The notes: generated from the letters alone by a model not told the origin. A stretch of 64,000 nucleotides of DNA from an uncultured Prochlorococcus sp. (GCA_902623195.1 CACNSV010000003.1:1-64000); one strand, 5' to 3'. Counted from the stretch's first letter, positions 7,058 through 16,771 are shown. Made by a program: numbers and translations.

Positions 7058-9334
7058 TTATCCTCTTGCTCCACCAGAGAAGGTTACAAGCTGCCCTTCT
7101 CTAGTATTACCACTTGATCCAGTGATGAGAAAATCAGGCTCTTTCATTTTGTCGTTTCTTTTTATTTCCATTGGAGGCATTGCACTTGTAAAACCTGCTC
7201 TAGATGGATTTCTCCTTCTTGATGAAGCCCCTTCGGTTCCTGTAACGCGATCTCCTCTATCCCAGTCATCACCAGTAATATTAAGACCAGCAGATTGTCC
7301 TTCACCTGTAATGCGAGAAAGCGCTCTCTCTTTTGATATATCTACATCTTCAATATCTTGCTTTGGTTTCAAAGAATTTAATTTATTTTTATCGAATCTG
7401 AATTGTTCAGTTCCTGTAACTTTATCTATTGCCATATCAAAGGGACCTGTAATATTTGATCCACTTTCGTACTGATTACCTGTTACTGAATCACGTGATT
7501 TTTCAGAATACCTATCTCTAGAGGGAGAATTAACTGAGAAATCATCCCAAGTATTATGTTTTACTTTTTCATTATTTGCATAAGATTGAGTTAAATTTTG
7601 ATTAGAGCAATTGGAATTTAACTGATCTCCTCCGACATAAGGCGTTCCTGTAGGATTTAAACAAGCTCCTTTAGTCGCTCCAGTCATTTGCCCTCCAATT
7701 CCAGGCTGTTTTCCAGTAAGGCGAGCATTCGAACTATTTCCTAGATAAATTTTACCTTTTCCTCTTAACTCATTTTTTGCATTTGAATCACAATTATTTT
7801 CAAGTTGTTCTACACCTGCATATGGAGTACCAGTAACATTTTTACAAGTTCCAGGCTCATCACCCGTGACATTATTGGATCTTCCGGTCATAGTTCCACT
7901 AATGTAATTATTATTTTGAGAAATACTTAAACCTACCTTTCTAGGTTCTGGTGAAGGCTTTGACCCGCAGAAACTCTCAAATTGCTGTGATCCAATATAT
8001 TCATCTCCAGTAACATTTTTACAACTACCGCTTTCATTACCTGTCATTCGTTCTGATCTGCCAACTCCAGTTCCAGTAACTAAGTTTCCATTGAGAGTAT
8101 TATAAGAACCAACTTTCTCATAAGATTTGCCATCAGGTAATGGATCTGAACCAAGATACTGATCACCTGTTAGCTGATGAGCAGAACCACTCTCATCTCC
8201 AGTAACAAGAGCTGATCTCCCTGGCAATGAACCAGAGACATGCTGACCATCTAAAGTTTTACTATGTCTTATTTTTGAAGGAGTTTTACTTACACCTCCA
8301 CAATAATCTTGAGATAAGTTTGCGGAAGTATATTCTGTACCAGTAAGGTTCTTGCATGTCCCAGGTTCATTTCCAGTAACTAAACTTGATCTACCAACTT
8401 CATTTCCAGTTACTTTATTACCTGAAGTAGTTGAACTTACATTAATTTTTGCAGGCTGAGCATAATTTAATTCTGAATTACAAAATTCATTAATAACTTC
8501 CGTTCCTAAATATTGAGTTCCGGTAATATCTCTACAAGTGCTTGACTCGTTTCCTGTCGTTTTTGAGGATCTATTAGCTTGAGTACCTGTAACAGTTTGA
8601 CCTGAATTTGTTCCACTTTCACCAACTTTCCAATGAGCATCTGCTTTTTGTTTAGCGCCATTTCTATTTGGACCACAAGGTCGACATTTCCCATTACCTT
8701 TTATAGATGAAGCGCCAGTTTTGCTTCTCAATTCACGCACTCTCAATGCAATTTCCTTACTAGAAAGGTCAGGATCACCTCTTCGTGCTAATGAGGCAGC
8801 ACTTGGATTTTGCTTTATAGCTGATTTACCATGCTTAGACTGTGCCTCTCTTCTAGCTAAAACAATATCTCTACTTGTATTAGCGATTACTTTTTTCTTT
8901 GGTCCTATCCTTCTTTTTTGATTTACCTTTTTCACAGACAAAGAGGTTTCAACTTTTACGGGAGTCTCAGCTTTGCTATCAACTAAATTTACAGAAGTTT
9001 CATTATTCTTTTTTGAGACAGATTCTGACCTTGTTCTATCAGAGGAATTCATTGCTGGTTTACCATGAGTTGATAAGGCCTTCCTTCTTTGAAGAACAAG
9101 TTGTCTACTTGTAAGAGTGGAGTTTTTTTGAGGTATATGACGTTTCTTTACAGGATTATTATTTTTTGAAACTACAGAAGACTTTTTTACGACAACAGCA
9201 GGACTTATTCTTGCATCTGATGCAGAGCGAACTCTATCCTGTTTAGTGCTTGAATTAGCTAGTGACTTTTTTCCTCCATCACTCATAGCAATTCTTCGTT
9301 CTAAAGCAATTTGTCTACTTGTTTTTTTTGTCAT
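7058..9334 (-). CDS. csoS2: Carboxysome scaffold protein CsoS2
   Basis: A 758-residue, largely disordered repeat protein that links Rubisco to the shell. Four N-repeats (SRQIALERR at 6-14, SRQLVLQRR at 76-84, SRDIVLARR at 154-162, SKEIALRVR at 192-200) bind Rubisco in studied homologues. Six M-repeats (about 244-576) carry the VTG...VTG...TGT pattern. The C-region (615-758) ends with the conserved TFSGGARG peptide. Five M-repeats have a cysteine pair exactly 18 residues apart; repeat 3 lacks both. A CxxC (217-220) marks the N/M boundary. I chose ATG 9334 because the longer frame starts at a TTG buried in an intergenic hairpin. Confidence 0.95.
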   Translation of the reverse strand: MTKKTSRQIALERRIAMSDGGKKSLANSSTKQDRVRSASDARISPAVVVKKSSVVSKNNNPVKKRHIPQKNSTLTSRQLVLQRRKALSTHGKPAMNSSDRTRSESVSKKNNETSVNLVDSKAETPVKVETSLSVKKVNQKRRIGPKKKVIANTSRDIVLARREAQSKHGKSAIKQNPSAASLARRGDPDLSSKEIALRVRELRSKTGASSIKGNGKCRPCGPNRNGAKQKADAHWKVGESGTNSGQTVTGTQANRSSKTTGNESSTCRDITGTQYLGTEVINEFCNSELNYAQPAKINVSSTTSGNKVTGNEVGRSSLVTGNEPGTCKNLTGTEYTSANLSQDYCGGVSKTPSKIRHSKTLDGQHVSGSLPGRSALVTGDESGSAHQLTGDQYLGSDPLPDGKSYEKVGSYNTLNGNLVTGTGVGRSERMTGNESGSCKNVTGDEYIGSQQFESFCGSKPSPEPRKVGLSISQNNNYISGTMTGRSNNVTGDEPGTCKNVTGTPYAGVEQLENNCDSNAKNELRGKGKIYLGNSSNARLTGKQPGIGGQMTGATKGACLNPTGTPYVGGDQLNSNCSNQNLTQSYANNEKVKHNTWDDFSVNSPSRDRYSEKSRDSVTGNQYESGSNITGPFDMAIDKVTGTEQFRFDKNKLNSLKPKQDIEDVDISKERALSRITGEGQSAGLNITGDDWDRGDRVTGTEGASSRRRNPSRAGFTSAMPPMEIKRNDKMKEPDFLITGSSGNTREGQLVTFSGGARG

Positions 9335-9363
9335 AGTCTTCAAATAAAAAATTCTTAAAAAAT

Positions 9364-9400
9364 CTTTCTCCAAATATCAATTTTAATTATTTGGAGAAAG
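9364..9400 (-). promoter_or_regulatory. Stem-loop between rbcS and csoS2
   Basis: Perfect inverted repeat: CTTTCTCCAAAT (9364-9375) pairs with ATTTGGAGAAAG (9389-9400); one more A-T pair (9376/9388) makes a 13-bp stem with an 11-base loop. It begins 17 bases after the rbcS stop and ends 29 bases before the csoS2 ATG on the transcribed strand. There is no run of U directly after it, so it is more likely an mRNA 3'-stabilising or processing element, or an attenuator, than a full terminator. The structure is seen directly; the role is inferred. Confidence 0.75.
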
Positions 9401-9417
9401 TTATTTAGGTGCTCTAA

Positions 9418-9759
9418 TTAGCGACCTTGGAAAACGACAAACGCTGTACCTTGACTTTGTGTATAAGCGTCATAACCGATTATTCTTACATGATGATCAG
9501 GATATGCTCGGTGGCATGCTTCTAACTCACTTACGATAAGGTTAAGATCTTTTTCACCAAAAAACGGTAATTTCCAATATGACCAATAAGTTTGCATTGA
9601 ACCACTTGGATGGACATGTTCAATAACAGGACTCCAACCTTGTGCAATTATGTATGCTATTTGATCATATATTTCATCCTGGGTCATCGGTGGTAAGAAA
9701 CCGAATGTTTCCAGGGTTGCTACCGTTGCGTAGTCGCCGACTGTGCTCTGGAAAGGCAT
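9418..9759 (-). CDS. rbcS: Ribulose bisphosphate carboxylase small subunit
   Basis: A 113-residue form I small subunit (also called cbbS), eight of which cap the Rubisco L8S8 complex inside the carboxysome. Seen: TFGFLPPMTQDEIYDQIAYI near the start (given as FGFLPPMTQDEI), YWSYWKLPFFGEKD in the middle and VRIIGYDAYTQSQGTAFVV at the end, all standard for form IA. It is transcribed after rbcL across a 76-base gap that contains a strong stem-loop, and is followed by another stem-loop before csoS2. Confidence 0.97.
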   Translation of the reverse strand: MPFQSTVGDYATVATLETFGFLPPMTQDEIYDQIAYIIAQGWSPVIEHVHPSGSMQTYWSYWKLPFFGEKDLNLIVSELEACHRAYPDHHVRIIGYDAYTQSQGTAFVVFQGR

Positions 9760-9800
9760 AATAAAAAAATTTGTAAAATGTTTTGAAATTTAAGATTCAA

Positions 9801-9827
9801 ATCAGAGGGTAAATAAAACCCTCTGAT
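9801..9827 (-). promoter_or_regulatory. Stem-loop between rbcL and rbcS
   Basis: Perfect 9-bp inverted repeat ATCAGAGGG (9801-9809) and CCCTCTGAT (9819-9827) with a 9-base AT loop. On the transcribed strand it starts 8 bases after the rbcL stop. Four of its nine pairs are G-C, which is high for this AT-rich genome. A following poly-U is absent, so readthrough into rbcS is expected. A likely role is protection of the rbcL mRNA 3' end or partial attenuation. The structure is direct; the role is inferred. Confidence 0.8.
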
Positions 9828-9835
9828 AAGAAGAG

Positions 9836-11251
9836 CTAGTTTTGAACGTCAAGCTTATCGACAGTATCGAATTCAAACTTGATTTCTTTCCAAGTTTCTA
9901 AAGCAATAGCTAATTCTGGGCTATGCTTTGCAGCTTCCATCAGAATGTCTCTACTTTCTTTTTCGATTTCCCTACCAGCGTTACGCGCTTTTACGCAAGC
10001 TTCAAGGGCAACTCTATTAGCGGCAGCTCCAGCAGCTGAACCCCATGGGTGTCCATGTGTTCCTCCACCGAACTGAAGACAAGAGTCATCTCCAAAAATT
10101 GCAAGAAGAGCTGGCATATGCCAAACATGAATACCACCAGATGCAACCGCAAATACTCCAGGCATTGATCCCCAATCTTGATCAAAGAAATTACCTCTGG
10201 ATCTATCTTCAGGAACAAATGATTCTCTTAAATTATCAATAAATCCAAGAGTTGTTTGACGATCACCTTCAAGTTTTCCAACAACAGTTCCAGTATGTAA
10301 CTGGTCACCACCTGAAAGGCGAAGACACTTAGCTAATACGCGGAAGTGAATACCATGTTTAGGATGTCTATCTATAACAGCATGCATAGCTCTATGTATA
10401 TGGAGAAGCATTCCATTATTACGACACCAGTTAGCTAGACCGGTATTTGCAGTAAAACCACCTGTTATGTAGTCATGCATGATGATGGGCATATCAAGCT
10501 CTTTAGCAAACTCAGCACGTTGATACATCTCCTCAGGAGTTGTAGCTGTACAGTTTAAGTAATGACCTTTAACTTCACCTGTCTCTTGCTGAGCAAGTTT
10601 TACTGCTTCAGCAACAAATTCAAAACGCTCTCTCCATCTTTGGAATGGCTGAGAATTAATGTTTTCATCATCTTTAGTTAGATCGAGTCCGCCTCTCAAG
10701 CATTCGTAAACAACACGACCATAGTTTTTACCAGACAAACCTAGTTTAGGTTTAATAGTACAACCAAGTAACGGTCTACCATATTTGTTAAGACGATCTC
10801 TTTCTACTTGTATACCGTTTGGAGGTCCACCACATGTCTTAATAAAAGCCATTGGGAAACGTATATCTTCCAAACGTAGATGCCTTAAAGCTTTAAATCC
10901 GAATACATTACCAACTAAAGAAGTTAGTACGTTTGTAATAGAACCTTCTTCAAAAAGGTCTAAAGGATAAGCTATGAATGCATAGAAAGATTCCTGATCT
11001 CCAGGAACATCTTCGATTCTGTAACAACGACCTTTATAAAATTCTAGGTCTGTTAACAACTCGGACCAAACTGTGGACCAAGTACCAGTAGATGATTCTG
11101 CTGCAACCGCTGCTGCAACTTCCTCTCTGGGAACACCTTCTTGACCAGTGCATTTAAAGCACGCTAATAGGTCAGTGTCTAGGGGCACATATTCAGGAGT
11201 CCAGTAGGTGTCTCTGTACTCCTTAACCCCAGCGTCATACTTCTTACTCAT
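9836..11251 (-). CDS. rbcL: Ribulose bisphosphate carboxylase large subunit, form IA
   Basis: A 471-residue catalytic subunit (cbbL) of Rubisco, fixing CO2 on ribulose 1,5-bisphosphate in the carboxysome lumen. Active-site motifs: [14 protein letters not shown] at 187-200 with the carbamylated lysine K193 and metal ligands D195/E196, [12 protein letters not shown] near 163-174, [20 protein letters not shown] and [12 protein letters not shown]. The [18 protein letters not shown]-terminus is typical of proteobacterial-type form IA, which Prochlorococcus shares. A clear ribosome site (TAAGGAG) precedes the ATG. Overall GC is above that of the neighbours, as expected for a highly conserved, highly expressed gene. 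Confidence 0.98.
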   Translation of the reverse strand: MSKKYDAGVKEYRDTYWTPEYVPLDTDLLACFKCTGQEGVPREEVAAAVAAESSTGTWSTVWSELLTDLEFYKGRCYRIEDVPGDQESFYAFIAYPLDLFEEGSITNVLTSLVGNVFGFKALRHLRLEDIRFPMAFIKTCGGPPNGIQVERDRLNKYGRPLLGCTIKPKLGLSGKNYGRVVYECLRGGLDLTKDDENINSQPFQRWRERFEFVAEAVKLAQQETGEVKGHYLNCTATTPEEMYQRAEFAKELDMPIIMHDYITGGFTANTGLANWCRNNGMLLHIHRAMHAVIDRHPKHGIHFRVLAKCLRLSGGDQLHTGTVVGKLEGDRQTTLGFIDNLRESFVPEDRSRGNFFDQDWGSMPGVFAVASGGIHVWHMPALLAIFGDDSCLQFGGGTHGHPWGSAAGAAANRVALEACVKARNAGREIEKESRDILMEAAKHSPELAIALETWKEIKFEFDTVDKLDVQN

Positions 11252-11285
11252 AGATACTCCTTAGGTTTTTATAGGGAAATTATTC

Positions 11286-11302
11286 AAAAGCCTTTTGCTT
11301 TT
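11286..11302 (-). promoter_or_regulatory. Short stem-loop between csoS1 and rbcL
   Basis: Inverted repeat AAAAGC (11286-11291) and GCTTTT (11297-11302) with a 5-base loop; a G-U and an A-U pair can extend it to about 8 bp. It starts 12 bases after the csoS1 stop and ends about 35 bases before the rbcL start. It is weaker than the two hairpins further along the operon but sits in the same position relative to the stop codon. Confidence 0.5.
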
Positions 11303-11314
11303 AATTATCTAAAA

Positions 11315-11626
11315 TTAGTCCTTTTGTCCAAGGAAATTTCCGTTACCTAAAGCAGGTTCAACTTCTCTATGAGGACGAGCAATAATGTGAGCAGCCACTA
11401 GGCCATCACCAACTCTTTCGCAAGCATCAGCACCAGCTCTAACTGCTGCGTTAACTGCTCCAGTTTCGCCTCTAACTAAAACGGTTACATAACCGCCTCC
11501 AACAAATTCACGACCAATAAGGCGAACTTCTGCTGCCTTTGTCATTGCGTCTGCTGCTTCAATTGCAGGTACAAGTCCTCGTGTCTCGATCATGCCGAGA
11601 GCGATACCCATTGTTTCTGTAGCCAT
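11315..11626 (-). CDS. csoS1: Carboxysome shell hexamer protein CsoS1
   Basis: A 103-residue single-BMC-domain protein that forms hexamers tiling the facets of the alpha-carboxysome shell. The BMC core is seen as MGIALGMIETRGLVPAIEAA, KAAEVRLIGREFVGGGYVTV (the pore-facing strand region) and a helix ending DGLVAAHIIARPH. It is the first gene of the operon, so it is nearest the promoter, in keeping with its need for thousands of copies. Only one csoS1 gene is present here, unlike proteobacterial operons with csoS1A/B/C. The upstream 320 bases carry the repeated 13-base word described separately. Confidence 0.96.
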   Translation of the reverse strand: MATETMGIALGMIETRGLVPAIEAADAMTKAAEVRLIGREFVGGGYVTVLVRGETGAVNAAVRAGADACERVGDGLVAAHIIARPHREVEPALGNGNFLGQKD

Positions 11627-11644
11627 TGCCTACTAATTACTAAA

Positions 11645-11657
11645 TGTGGAATGTTCA
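11645..11657 (-). repeat. 13-base word, copy 1, just upstream of csoS1
   Basis: TGTGGAATGTTCA on the plus strand; reading toward csoS1 it is TGAACATTCCACA, ending 18 bases before the csoS1 ATG. Identical copies are at 11876-11888 and, reversed, at 58409-58421. It overlaps the TGTTC-N5-GAACA dyad. At this position it would lie in the promoter or 5' leader of the cso operon. Confidence 0.6.
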
Positions 11658-11853
11658 TATCGAACAATGCTCTATAGAGGCCTGAAAAGTCAAGCATTTT
11701 TACCTAAAATTCGATTAATGTTTTTACTATGATACATAAGCTAAACTTATCACCCTTGATATAATTGATAATTTACTTATTACATTATTCAGTCAGAGCA
11801 TCAAAACATACAGTTGTGTTAATAAAAAATTTACATTAATTTTATTCCGTACG

Positions 11854-11901
11854 AGACAGGCCCTGTCTGCACAGGTGTGGAATGTTCAACCTTTCCTGTC
11901 T
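11854..11901. promoter_or_regulatory. Palindromic GC-richer block upstream of rdgB
   Basis: AGACAGG (11854-11860) faces CCTGTCT (11862-11868) across one base, a near-perfect dyad suited to a protein operator. A second CCTGTCT at 11895-11901 could pair with the same AGACAGG arm in RNA, with the 13-base word copy 2 in the loop, giving two exclusive structures. The block is markedly richer in G+C than its surroundings. It lies 47-94 bases upstream of the rdgB start and about 230 bases upstream of csoS1. Confidence 0.5.
11876..11888 (+). repeat. 13-base word, copy 2, upstream of rdgB
   Basis: TGTGGAATGTTCA on the plus strand, 59 bases before the rdgB TTG start and inside the GC-richer palindromic block. 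It is in direct orientation with the copy at 11645-11657, 231 bases away. Confidence 0.6.
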
Positions 11902-11947
11902 CTGTATCAAGCTGTCAGTTAAGATAAATTATATTTAATTTTACAAT

Positions 11948-12532
11948 TTGAGTAAAACAACATTAATTATCGCTAGCGGCAATCCAAATAAGGTTTCTGA
12001 AATAACAGAGATGCTTAATGTTTTAAATTTAGAGGTAAAAAAACAGCCTGATTCTCTTAGTGTTGAAGAGACTGGCAAAACATATCTGGAGAATGCTTTA
12101 TTAAAAGCAAGAGCAGCTTCTATAGAAACAAACTCATGGGCCTTGGCAGATGATTCAGGTTTAGAAGTAGATTTCTTAGAAGGTAAACCAGGAATTTTTT
12201 CAGCAAGATATGCAAAAAACAACTCTGAAAAACTAAAAAAGTTATTAAATGAGCTTGGAGATACACCTTATAGGAGTGCAAGACTTATTAGTTGCATGGT
12301 CCTATGTGATCCAAATGGCGAATTAGTTAAAGAAACTACTGGAATTTGCTGGGGAGAAATTCTTAAACAACCAAAATATCCGAACGGAGAATTTGAATCA
12401 ATTTTTTGGGTTAAAGAAGCTAATAGAGTTTATGGAGAGTTAAATGATTCTCAATTATCAAAATTAGGGAGTAGAGGAAAAGCCGCAAGAGAACTTGCTC
12501 CTTTTTTAAAAAAAGAATTAGGTTTAAGTTAA
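11948..12532 (+). CDS. rdgB: Non-canonical purine NTP pyrophosphatase (HAM1/RdgB)
   Basis: A 194-residue house-cleaning enzyme that hydrolyses dITP, ITP and XTP to the monophosphates, keeping deaminated purines out of DNA and RNA. Motifs: IIASGNPNKVSEITEML at the start, ALADDSGLEVDFLEGKPGIFSARYA (shown as ADDSGLEVDFLEGKPGI) in the middle, and LGSRGKAARELAPFLKKEL at the end. The start is TTG at 11948: an in-frame TAA at 11936-11938 rules out anything further upstream, and the encoded SKTTLIIASGNP fits the family N-terminus. It lies between csoS1D and csoS1 but on the opposite strand, ending 3 bases from csoS1D. Confidence 0.93.
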   Translation: MSKTTLIIASGNPNKVSEITEMLNVLNLEVKKQPDSLSVEETGKTYLENALLKARAASIETNSWALADDSGLEVDFLEGKPGIFSARYAKNNSEKLKKLLNELGDTPYRSARLISCMVLCDPNGELVKETTGICWGEILKQPKYPNGEFESIFWVKEANRVYGELNDSQLSKLGSRGKAARELAPFLKKELGLS

Positions 12533-12535
12533 ATA

Positions 12536-13303
12536 TTAATAATTAGATATTTGTTCTATCGCATTAATTGAAGCTGCTGCAGCCTCCTCAACATCGCCTT
12601 CTTTACCAGCTAAAGTTAATCTTCCAAAGGCCCCAACAGCTTTAACATCAACAACAGTTATGTTTGAAGCTTTTTCTGCTTCATTAGCAGCTTTTAAAAC
12701 ATAACCTGCAGGCTCAGTTTCAAGAATAAACATACTCATACCTGATTGAATCATTGAACCACTTCTATTTTGTCTATTAATTAGAACTGAATGATCAGGG
12801 GTTATCGCTCTAATAATTTCAGTCCAACTTGTTGTAGGTTTTGTTCTTTTTTTTACCTCGCTCCCAATAGCATCAAGAACAACATCTCCAGAATGTAAAA
12901 CAGTACTTTGGTCCTTATGATAGAGGGCAAATGAACCAAATTCTCTTTCCACAATCATCTGTCCCAGTCGAACATTACTAGCTTTTAAAGCTATATCGGT
13001 AACCCTATGTATTGCCATCCCAGGAGAAACTTCCATCCATAGGCATGAATCTCCAGGAATTGGCAAAAACCCTCTACTGACTGTTCCCATATATGCTGCC
13101 AACTGCGGCTGCAGAGAATCAAGGAAAACATACGTTCTTAATTCAATCTGTTCAACTTGACTAGCTTGCCTAGAAACTAAAGACTTTTCTGAGTCGGTAG
13201 TTATAAATCCACCAGCATTAGCCTGAGACTGAATCTCAGAGCCTGTAACTACAGCACGTTTATTCTTTCGGTCTACCCTATTTAAGCTAGATGTTGGTTC
13301 CAT
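12536..13303 (-). CDS. csoS1D: Tandem-BMC carboxysome shell protein CsoS1D
   Basis: A 255-residue protein with two fused BMC domains that forms pseudohexameric trimers, stacked face to face, with a large gated pore thought to pass RuBP and 3-PGA. The first BMC domain runs from about residue 50 (VEQIELRTYVFLDSLQPQLA) and the second from about 150 (DHSVLINRQNRSGSMIQSG...AANEAEKASNITVVDVKAVG, quoted in parts). The first ~45 residues are a polar extension. It is separated from the main cso operon by rdgB on the other strand, so it must have its own promoter in the 98-base gap shared with the divergent unknown gene at 13402. Confidence 0.94.
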   Translation of the reverse strand: MEPTSSLNRVDRKNKRAVVTGSEIQSQANAGGFITTDSEKSLVSRQASQVEQIELRTYVFLDSLQPQLAAYMGTVSRGFLPIPGDSCLWMEVSPGMAIHRVTDIALKASNVRLGQMIVEREFGSFALYHKDQSTVLHSGDVVLDAIGSEVKKRTKPTTSWTEIIRAITPDHSVLINRQNRSGSMIQSGMSMFILETEPAGYVLKAANEAEKASNITVVDVKAVGAFGRLTLAGKEGDVEEAAAASINAIEQISNY

Positions 13304-13401
13304 TCATGAGACTATAACTTATTATCGATCCGTTTTTCTATTAAATTTACTTGCATAGTTTCCATAAACCGATAACTTCAATTTAAATAGGCATCAAAAT
13401 C

Positions 13402-13770
13402 ATGGCATCTTCTCAAGAAAAATCAATCAGTTCTTCAATAGGAACTCATGATTTAAGCTCAGAAAAAACCCTAGGCTTAGTTAGTTTAAGCTTGATGCAG
13501 AAATTGTCTCAAAAAGATCCTACATTTAGCTGGCTAATAGATGAAAATAATGAGAGTAAAAACCTAAATAATCTTAGGTATAGACTTGAATTAACAGAAT
13601 TAGCAATAAAGACAGGTGCTCCATTAAGTACTTCAGAAGTTTCTATCTTAATGGGGGCTAAACCAGGCAAATCTAAGGTTGAAAGAGGAGGTTTATTAGC
13701 TACAAAAATCTCAAGAAATGTTTGGAAAATTACTAAGCTTAACGATGAAAATAATTATTGGAGAAATTAA
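13402..13770 (+). CDS. Conserved picocyanobacterial protein of unknown function
   Basis: A 122-residue soluble protein that I do not recognise with certainty. The first 25 residues are Ser-rich and polar. The rest looks helical, with LTELAIKTGAPLSTSEVSIL resembling a winged-helix or HTH segment, followed by LMGAKPGKSKVERGGLL and SRNVWKITK. It is divergent from csoS1D (98-base gap) and 159 bases upstream of chlN on the same strand. Position between carboxysome and chlorophyll genes suggests, but does not show, a regulatory link. Confidence 0.75.
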   Translation: MASSQEKSISSSIGTHDLSSEKTLGLVSLSLMQKLSQKDPTFSWLIDENNESKNLNNLRYRLELTELAIKTGAPLSTSEVSILMGAKPGKSKVERGGLLATKISRNVWKITKLNDENNYWRN

Positions 13771-13929
13771 AATGACAATCTTTTTAGATTAAAAATTTAT
13801 TCATTTGCGTTTTTAAACATTCATATAAGTTTTATAAATCTATTCAATTTGTAAGAGAACTTAATCAATTACTTTCTTTAAATTAAAAAATTATGCATGC
13901 TTTAGAAATAAGCTCTCATAACTTATTGA

Positions 13930-15189
<1,260 letters not shown>

Positions 15190-15196
15190 CAAAATT

Positions 15197-16771
15197 ATGG
15201 AATTAACTCTTTGGACATATGAAGGCCCACCTCATGTTGGTGCTATGCGTATAGCATCCTCAATGAAAGATTTACACTACATACTTCATGCTCCGCAAGG
15301 AGATACTTATGCAGATCTACTTTTTACTATGATAGAAAGAAGAGGTAAAAGGCCTCCAGTAACTTACACAACTTTTCAGGCAAGAGACTTAGGTGGTGAT
15401 ACTGCAGAATTAGTAAAAAGAAATATTTCAGAGTCTGTGGAGAGATTTAAACCAAAAGCACTTTTGGTCGGTGAAAGTTGTACGGCAGAATTAATACAAG
15501 ATCAACCAGGAGCCCTTGCAAAAGGGATGGGATTTGATATTCCAATTGTCAACTTAGAATTACCCGCCTACAGTAAAAAAGAAAATTGGGGTGCTTCAGA
15601 AACTTTTTATCAATTAATTAGAACTTTACTAAAAGAGGCTGCTAATGAAAAAAGCAAAATAAGTCCACAGAGGTGGAAGGAACTGGGTCGAAGACCAAAA
15701 GTGAATTTATTGGGACCAACCCTTCTTGGATTTAGATGTAGAGATGATGTAATAGAAATTCAAAGAATCCTCTCTGAGCAAGGTATAGATACAAATGTAG
15801 TTTCTCCTCTTAATTCAAGTCCAGATGATATCAAAAGATTAATAGATGCAGACTTAAATATCTGTTTATATCTTGAAATTGCAGAAGCATCATGTGAGTG
15901 GCTTAAACGAAATTTTGGAATGGAATATACCACTACTATCCCAATAGGAATTGAGAATACAATTAATTTTATTAATGAAGTACACAATAAATTAGATCTT
16001 CCACTAACAAATAAAGAAGAGTTAGAAAACAAATCGAAACTTCCATGGTATTCAAAGTCAGTTGATTCCAATTATTTAACAGGCAAAAGGGTTTTTATTT
16101 TTGGAGATGGAACTCACGCAATTGCAGCAGCGAAAATAGCTAAGGAGGAGCTTGGTTTTGAGGTAGTAGGCTTAGGGACTTATAGCAGAGAGATGGCAAG
16201 AAAAGTTAGAGGAATCGCGAAAGATTTAGACTTAGAAGCACTCATAACAAATAATTACCTTGAAGTTGAAGATGCAATAAAAAAGACATCTCCTGAACTA
16301 GTTTTAGGAACCCAAATGGAAAGACATAGCGCCAAAAGGCTGGGTATACCATGCGCAGTTATAAGTACGCCTATGCATGTCCAAGATGTTCCAGCAAGAT
16401 ATAGCCCTCAAATGGGATGGGAAGGCGCAAATGTAATTTTTGATGACTGGGTACATCCATTAATGATGGGACTGGAAGAACATTTAATTGATATGTTCAA
16501 ACATGATTTTGAATTTGTTGATGGACACCAAAGTCATTTAGGACACACAGCAGTTAAATCTCAAAATAATGAGGATAAAAATCAAACAGAAAATATCGAG
16601 TCTGGGGTTAATGAAATAATTTGGACGGACTCGGGAAAAGCAGAATTAACGAAAGTTCCATTTTTTGTCCGAGGTAAAGTAAAAACAAATACTGAAAAAT
16701 ATGCCTTATCGAAAGGGCTTGCAGAAATTAGTGATGAAACGCTCTATGATGCAAAAGCATTTTTCAGCTGA
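15197..16771 (+). CDS. chlB: Dark-operative protochlorophyllide reductase subunit B
   Basis: A 524-residue partner of ChlN in the catalytic heterotetramer. The unusual aspartate cluster ligand is present as D36 in [12 protein letters not shown], completing the 3-Cys/1-Asp NB-cluster. Other family segments: [39 protein letters not shown] and the C-terminal helical domain [19 protein letters not shown]...LYDAKAFFS. It follows chlN by 7 bases. The low-conservation segment about 440-480 (Asn/Gln/Lys-rich) is the usual linker before the C-terminal domain. Confidence 0.97.
   Translation: MELTLWTYEGPPHVGAMRIASSMKDLHYILHAPQGDTYADLLFTMIERRGKRPPVTYTTFQARDLGGDTAELVKRNISESVERFKPKALLVGESCTAELIQDQPGALAKGMGFDIPIVNLELPAYSKKENWGASETFYQLIRTLLKEAANEKSKISPQRWKELGRRPKVNLLGPTLLGFRCRDDVIEIQRILSEQGIDTNVVSPLNSSPDDIKRLIDADLNICLYLEIAEASCEWLKRNFGMEYTTTIPIGIENTINFINEVHNKLDLPLTNKEELENKSKLPWYSKSVDSNYLTGKRVFIFGDGTHAIAAAKIAKEELGFEVVGLGTYSREMARKVRGIAKDLDLEALITNNYLEVEDAIKKTSPELVLGTQMERHSAKRLGIPCAVISTPMHVQDVPARYSPQMGWEGANVIFDDWVHPLMMGLEEHLIDMFKHDFEFVDGHQSHLGHTAVKSQNNEDKNQTENIESGVNEIIWTDSGKAELTKVPFFVRGKVKTNTEKYALSKGLAEISDETLYDAKAFFS

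Larger units (their letters stand above)
11627..11947 (-). promoter_or_regulatory. Divergent control region between csoS1 and rdgB
   Basis: A 321-base gene-free stretch that must hold the cso operon promoter (minus) and the rdgB promoter (plus). It contains two copies of TGTGGAATGTTCA (11645-11657, 11876-11888), the palindrome CTCTATAGAG (11670-11679), the imperfect dyad TGTTC-ATATC-GAACA (11653-11667) and a GC-richer block at 11851-11901 with AGACAGG/CCTGTCT arms. A TTGACT lies on the minus strand at 11693-11688, but no -10 box sits at normal spacing from it, so I do not place a promoter precisely. No open frame worth calling is present. Confidence 0.6.

Noticed and set aside
7058-9334. Programmed frameshift producing a short CsoS2 form
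   Set aside because: Some carboxysome operons do this, but I could not identify a slippery site with a following hairpin here, and Prochlorococcus is not expected to need it.
9335-9373. Upstream extension of csoS2 by 13 codons from a TTG
   Set aside because: The TTG and GGAG lie inside the 3' arm of the rbcS-csoS2 hairpin, and the conserved N-repeat begins right after ATG 9334.
11665-11693. TTGACT plus TATAGA as the cso operon promoter
   Set aside because: The hexamers are only about 11 bases apart, too close for a standard sigma-70 promoter.
11941-12222. Open frame antisense to rdgB, and similar antisense frames inside csoS2, rbcL, chlN and ilvB
   Set aside because: They lie opposite strongly conserved coding sequence, have no recognisable motif and follow from codon bias in the real gene.
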